Below, piece after piece: positions 60,371 to 64,000 of a DNA stretch of 64,000 nucleotides. A model generated the notes under the pieces. The model was not told where the DNA came from and made no database searches. It saw only the letters and a program-made list of their open reading frames with translations. Every line of letters starts with the position of its first letter. Within the stretch, counting starts at the first letter, position 1. The stretch is from Nocardia bovistercoris (GTDB lineage Bacteria > Actinomycetota > Actinomycetes > Mycobacteriales > Mycobacteriaceae). The position numbers and the translations under genes are program-made. Location of the stretch: contig NZ_JADMLG010000001.1 of NCBI RefSeq assembly GCF_015674855.1, forward strand, positions 423,985-487,984, given 5' to 3'.

Positions 60371-62371
60371 TCACACCCGATCCTCGTAGCCGCGCCGGAC
60401 CGCTCCCGGCGCGTCGATATCCCCCGTCTTCCTGGCGCGCGCCGAGGAACTGAGCTGCCACGGCACGCTGGTGACCATCACACCCGGCTCGAACAGCAGC
60501 CTGCCCTTGAGCCGCAGCGCACTCTGATTGTGCAGCAGCTGCTCCCACCAGTGCCCGACCACGTATTCCGGGATGAACACGGTGACCACGTCGCGCGGTG
60601 AGTCCTTGCGCACCCGTTTCACATAGTCGAGCACCGGCTTGGTGATCTCGCGATACGGCGATTCGATCACCTTGAGCGGCACCGTGACATCGCTGCGCTC
60701 CCAATCCCGGACCAGCGCGCGGGTATCGGCCTCGTCGACGTTGACGGTGATCGCCTCGAGGGTGTCGGGACGGGTCGCGCGGGCGTAGGCAAGGGCACGC
60801 CGGGTCGGCAGATGCAGTTTGGAGACGAGCACGATGGAATGCGACCGGCTCGGCAGCACACCGTCCCAGTCGTGTTCGTCGAGCTCGCGCGAGACCGAGT
60901 CGTAGTGTTTGCGGATCATCTTCATCACCACGAAGATCGCCACCATCGTCAGGATCGCGATCCAGGCGCCCGCGAAGAACTTCGTGATCAGCACGATGAC
61001 CAGCACGGCGCCGGTGGCCGTGAGACCGACCGCGTTGATGATCCTCGATCGTTTCATCCGCGCGCGCTGCGCCGCGTCGGATTCGGTGCGCAACAGCCTG
61101 GTCCAATGCCGCAGCATGCCGGTCTGGCTGAGGACGAAGGAGACGAACACGCCGACGATGTAGAGCTGGATCAGCTTGGTGACCTCGGCACCGAAGAACA
61201 CCACGAACGCGATGGCCGCGCCGGACAGGAAAAGGATGCCGTTGCTGAAGGCCAGCCGGTCGCCCCTGGTGTGCAGCTGACGCGGCAGGTAGCGGTCCTG
61301 GGCCAGGATCGACCCGAGCACCGGGAAGCCGTTGAACGCCGTATTGGCAGCCAACACCAGGATCAGCGCGGTGACCACGGTGATGAAGAAGAACCCGACG
61401 GGGAAGCCCTGGAAGACGGTCTCGGCGAGCTGGGCGATCAACGTCTTCTGGTGGTAGTCGGCGGGCGCGCCGACCAGGTCGTCGGTGTTGTGCGCGTAGA
61501 CGACGCCGATCTTCTGGGCGAGCACGATAATGCCCATGAGCAGCACGATCGCGATGGAGCCGAGCAGGAGCAGGGTGGTGGCGGCGTTGCGCGACTTCGG
61601 TTTCCGGAAGGCGGGCACGCCGTTGCTGATCGCCTCGACGCCGGTGAGGGCCGCGCAGCCGGAGGAGAACGAGCGCGCGATGAGGAAGGCGAACGCCAGC
61701 CCGTACAGGTGTTCCTCCTCGGCGCGCAGTTCGAAGCCCGCCGATTCGGCGTGCAGGTCCTCACCGAGTACGAGGATGCGGAACATGCCCCACCCGAGCA
61801 TGAAGAACATGCCGAAGATGAAGGCATAGGTCGGAATCGCGAAGGCGGTGCCGGACTCGCGCACGCCGCGCAGGTTGACGGCGGTGAGCACCGCGATGGC
61901 GACGACCGCGAACAGCACCTTGTGGGTCGCGACGAACGGGATCGCCGAACCGATGTTGGAGGCCGCCGAGGAGATCGACACCGCGACGGTGAGCACGTAG
62001 TCGACGAGCAGCGCGCTGCCGACGGTGAGACCAGCGGTGGGGCCGAGGTTGGTGGTGGCGACCTCGTAATCACCGCCCCCGGAGGGATAGGCGTGCACGT
62101 TCTGGCGATAGCTGGCCACCACGACCGCCATCACGAAGGCGACGGCCAGCCCGACCCACGGCGCGTACATGTAGGCCGAGATCCCGGCCACGGACAGCAC
62201 GAGGAAGATCTCCTCGGGCGCGTAGGCCACCGAGGACATGGCATCGGAGGCGAATACCGGCAGCGCGATTCGCTTGGGCAGCAGTGTGTGGCCCAGCGAA
62301 TCACTGCGAAAGGGCCTGCCCAGCAGCACGCGCTTGGCTGCCGTCGTCAACTTGGACACTGGAGCGAGCAT
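60371..62371 (-). CDS. APC-family permease (Rv2690c-like)
   Basis: The start is taken at MLAPVSKLTTAAKRVLLGRP (ATG 62369-62371), giving 666 residues; the next GTG-type start (VSKLTTAA) is possible. About 12 membrane spans follow, including FASDAMSSVAYAPEEIFLVLSVAG and YPSGGGDYEVATTNLG with the APC helix-1 break, then a cytoplasmic C-terminal part of about 170 residues (SIVLVSKLHLPTRRALAYARATRPDTLEAITVNVDEADTRALV) resembling a USP-like domain. The substrate is unknown, but the divergent TrkA pair suggests cation or K+-linked amino acid uptake. The stop lies 8 bp before the methyltransferase start. Confidence 0.87.
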   Translation of the reverse strand: MLAPVSKLTTAAKRVLLGRPFRSDSLGHTLLPKRIALPVFASDAMSSVAYAPEEIFLVLSVAGISAYMYAPWVGLAVAFVMAVVVASYRQNVHAYPSGGGDYEVATTNLGPTAGLTVGSALLVDYVLTVAVSISSAASNIGSAIPFVATHKVLFAVVAIAVLTAVNLRGVRESGTAFAIPTYAFIFGMFFMLGWGMFRILVLGEDLHAESAGFELRAEEEHLYGLAFAFLIARSFSSGCAALTGVEAISNGVPAFRKPKSRNAATTLLLLGSIAIVLLMGIIVLAQKIGVVYAHNTDDLVGAPADYHQKTLIAQLAETVFQGFPVGFFFITVVTALILVLAANTAFNGFPVLGSILAQDRYLPRQLHTRGDRLAFSNGILFLSGAAIAFVVFFGAEVTKLIQLYIVGVFVSFVLSQTGMLRHWTRLLRTESDAAQRARMKRSRIINAVGLTATGAVLVIVLITKFFAGAWIAILTMVAIFVVMKMIRKHYDSVSRELDEHDWDGVLPSRSHSIVLVSKLHLPTRRALAYARATRPDTLEAITVNVDEADTRALVRDWERSDVTVPLKVIESPYREITKPVLDYVKRVRKDSPRDVVTVFIPEYVVGHWWEQLLHNQSALRLKGRLLFEPGVMVTSVPWQLSSSARARKTGDIDAPGAVRRGYEDRV

Positions 62372-62571
62372 AGATCCCCCCGGGTTCGCCCGCCCGCGCG
62401 GCGGGTCGGCGACGCGCCCGTGACGACGAGCGAGCACGGGCCGCGGCGGGGTGGCGGCGGGGATTGCTACCGGGCCGGACCGGGAAAAGTGGGCCTGGGA
62501 AACACCCGGCGGGTACGGTTCTGCCAGAAGTCAGCGACCGAACGCCACGGTTCCAGGAACGAGGTTACGCC

Positions 62572-63237
62572 GTGTACGTAGTGATCATGGGGTGCGGGCG
62601 CGTCGGCTCCGCACTGGCCCGCGCCCTGGTCAGGATCGGTCACGACGTCACCGTCATCGATCGCGACGCGAGCGCCTTCCTGCGGCTCGGCGAGGATTTT
62701 CCGGGCGAACAGGTCGTCGGAGTCGGCTTCGACCGGGATGTGCTGACCCGCGCGGGCATCGAACGCGCCGACGCCTTCGCCGCGGTGTCCTCCGGCGACA
62801 ACTCCAACATCATCTCCGCGCGGGTGGCGCGCGAGACCTTCGGCGTCGAACGCGTGGTCGCCAGGATCTACGACGCCAAACGCGCCGCCGTCTACGAACG
62901 GCTCGGCATCCCGACCATCGCCACGGTGCCGTGGACCACCGACCGGTTCCTGCGTTCGCTGATCGGCGACACCAGCACCACCACCTGGCGCGACCCAACC
63001 GGCACCGTCGCGGTGACCCAGCTCAATCTGCACGAGGACTGGTACGGGCGCACCGTGCGCGACCTGGAACAGGCCGTGGGCGCGCGGGTCGCGTTCATCA
63101 TCCGATTCGGGCAGGGACTACTGCCCGACAACAAGACCATCGTGCAGGCCGACGACATCGTCTACGTGGCCGCGACCTCGGGTCGCGTCGGCGAATCCGT
63201 CGCACTGGCCGGTAAGCCCCCCGCGAGCGAGGACTGA
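62572..63237 (+). CDS. TrkA-family NAD-binding potassium-channel regulator (CeoB-like)
   Basis: The start GTG 62572 (VYVVIMGCGRVGSALARAL) is preceded by GAGG and fits the family. The 221 residues comprise a Rossmann NAD site (GCGRVG), ERADAFAAVSSGDNSNIISARVA, and a C-terminal RCK/TrkA-C domain (DWYGRTVRDLEQAVGARVAFIIRFGQGLLPDNKTIVQADDIVYVAAT). It senses NAD(H) or nucleotide and gates a Trk-type K+ transporter. It is followed 2 bp later by a second TrkA protein, as in mycobacterial ceoB-ceoC, and is divergent from the permease. Confidence 0.93.
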   Translation: MYVVIMGCGRVGSALARALVRIGHDVTVIDRDASAFLRLGEDFPGEQVVGVGFDRDVLTRAGIERADAFAAVSSGDNSNIISARVARETFGVERVVARIYDAKRAAVYERLGIPTIATVPWTTDRFLRSLIGDTSTTTWRDPTGTVAVTQLNLHEDWYGRTVRDLEQAVGARVAFIIRFGQGLLPDNKTIVQADDIVYVAATSGRVGESVALAGKPPASED

Positions 63238-63239
63238 TC

Positions 63240-63911
63240 ATGAAGGTGGCCATCGCCGGAGCCGGAGCCGTCGGCCGATCCATCGCGCGCGAACTGCTGC
63301 GCGGCGGGCATCGGGTGATGCTGCTCGAGCGCCAACTCGACCACATCGACCCCGCCGCCATCCCGGACGCGGTGTGGGTGCACGCCGACGCCTGCGAGCT
63401 GTCGCTGCTCGAGGACGCCGGACTGGAGACCTACGAGGTGGTCATCGCCGCCACCGGCGACGACAAGGCCAATCTCGTGCACAGCCTGCTCGCCAAGACC
63501 GAATTCGGGGTGCGCAGGGTGGTCGCGCGCGTCAACGACCCGCGCAACGAATGGCTCTTCGACGGTTCCTGGGGTGTCGACGTGGCCGTCTCCACCCCGC
63601 GACTGCTCGCCTCCCTGGTGGAGGAGGCGGTGTCGGTCGGCGACCTGGTGCGGCTGATGACGCTGCGCCAGGGTCAGGCGAATCTGGTCGAGATCACGCT
63701 GCCCGCCGACACCGCGCTCGCGGGCAAGCCGGTGCGCACCCTTCGCCTGCCCCGCGACACCGCGCTGGTGACCATCCTGCGCGGCGGCCGGGTGATCGTC
63801 CCGCAGGCCGACGACCCCTTCGAGGGCGACGACGAACTGCTGTTCGTGACCTCGGTGGAGGCCGAGGAGGATCTGCGGGTGGCGCTGGCTCCGCACGGCA
63901 TCAAACCCTGA
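63240..63911 (+). CDS. TrkA-family potassium-uptake regulator (CeoC-like)
   Basis: The 223-residue protein has an NAD-binding start (MKVAIAGAGAVGRSIARELL), YEVVIAATGDDKANLVHSLLAKTEFGVRRVVARVNDPRNEWLF and a TrkA-C part (LVEITLPADTALAGKPVRTLRLPRDTALVTILRGGRVIVPQADDPFEGDDELLFVTS). It is a paralogue of the gene just upstream and probably forms a mixed ring with it on the membrane transporter. The membrane K+ channel itself is not in this window. Confidence 0.95.
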   Translation: MKVAIAGAGAVGRSIARELLRGGHRVMLLERQLDHIDPAAIPDAVWVHADACELSLLEDAGLETYEVVIAATGDDKANLVHSLLAKTEFGVRRVVARVNDPRNEWLFDGSWGVDVAVSTPRLLASLVEEAVSVGDLVRLMTLRQGQANLVEITLPADTALAGKPVRTLRLPRDTALVTILRGGRVIVPQADDPFEGDDELLFVTSVEAEEDLRVALAPHGIKP

Positions 63912-63925
63912 CTCCCCGACAGGGC

Positions 63926-64000
63926 CGTGGGGGGGGGGGGGGGGGGGGGGGCCCCCCCCCCGGCCGGGGGGGGCGCGCCGGGGGGGGGGCGCGCGGGGGG
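63926..64000. other. G/C homopolymer run, probable sequence artefact
   Basis: From just after TGACTCCCCGACAGGGCC the text consists of runs of G and C with almost no other base up to the end of the window. Natural sequence of this kind is very unlikely, so I take it as low-quality data at a contig end. Confidence 0.8.

Noticed and set aside
60363..61106. 745-residue frame joining the methyltransferase to upstream sequence
   Set aside because: The first 248 residues are antisense/out-of-frame sequence of the APC permease gene.
1..64000. rRNA operon, riboswitch or complete insertion sequence
   Set aside because: I noticed no 16S/23S/5S segments, no recognisable riboswitch core and no transposase gene in the window.

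Overview
The window is GC-rich (roughly 65-70% by eye) and reads as chromosome of a mycolic-acid actinomycete, most likely Nocardia or a close relative. From about 40.2 kb to the end the gene order follows, from memory, the Mycobacterium tuberculosis Rv2669-Rv2692 block: GNAT acetyltransferase, ZapE/AFG1 ATPase, RibD-like reductase, secreted hydrolase, AftC arabinofuranosyltransferase, MsrB, HemQ-HemY-HemE, DUF3000, RNase D-like protein, Dxs, an RlmD/TrmA-type methyltransferase, an APC permease and a TrkA pair. AftC points to an arabinogalactan/lipoarabinomannan wall, and HemE-HemY-HemQ is the Gram-positive coproporphyrin route to heme.

Region by region. 0-6.5 kb: a TetR regulator with a membrane protein and a palindromic operator, two decayed secreted-hydrolase genes, an acyl-CoA synthetase divergent from a GAF-like/LuxR regulator, a frameshifted excisionase-like relic and a tRNA cluster (Val-CAC, Gly-GCC, Cys-GCA, Val-GAC). 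6.55-28.67 kb: a complete integrative element of about 22.1 kb in tRNA-Val(GAC), bounded by a 26-bp direct repeat. 28.7-39 kb: accessory chromosome with a frameshifted gene, a lipoprotein, a sigma-4-like HTH/nuclease-fold protein, a CoiA-like nuclease with coiled coil and membrane anchor, a repeat-rich protein, a LysR regulator, a flavin monooxygenase and a P450. 39-64 kb: MFS exporter and the conserved core block. The last ~75 bases are G/C homopolymers that look like a sequence-end artefact.

The element is the most interesting part. Its right half is a leftward operon, many of whose genes overlap by ATGA or TGATG: excisionase-like protein, small proteins, HTH/replication-relaxation-like protein, membrane-anchored DNA translocase, coiled-coil protein, CHC2/TOPRIM primase-like protein, DUF2637 (Spd-like) membrane protein and ASCH-like protein. 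No relaxase or VirB-type secretion genes are visible, which fits Streptomyces-type single-translocase transfer. At the right border sit a tyrosine integrase, an XRE-TPR regulator and a creatininase-family hydrolase. The left half carries an orphan-looking C5-cytosine methyltransferase, a SprT-like metallopeptidase operon and small DNA-binding or zinc-finger proteins.

Between the halves lies a 0.7-kb non-coding region with a 44-bp-arm inverted repeat, a seven-copy CCCGGCA array with 11-bp period, four CTTGTGGTC repeats and shared TTGATGC motifs. This is the best candidate for the element's cis-acting transfer/replication locus. Next to it is a two-gene module: a Trypco2-like protein followed by a 1015-residue trypsin-like protease/P-loop NTPase/TPR fusion whose TPRs are near-identical 138-bp DNA repeats. 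I read this as a STAND-type conflict (probably anti-phage or inter-element) system and as the main candidate for an unusual biological system here. All functional statements are from sequence reading and family memory; no database search was run.
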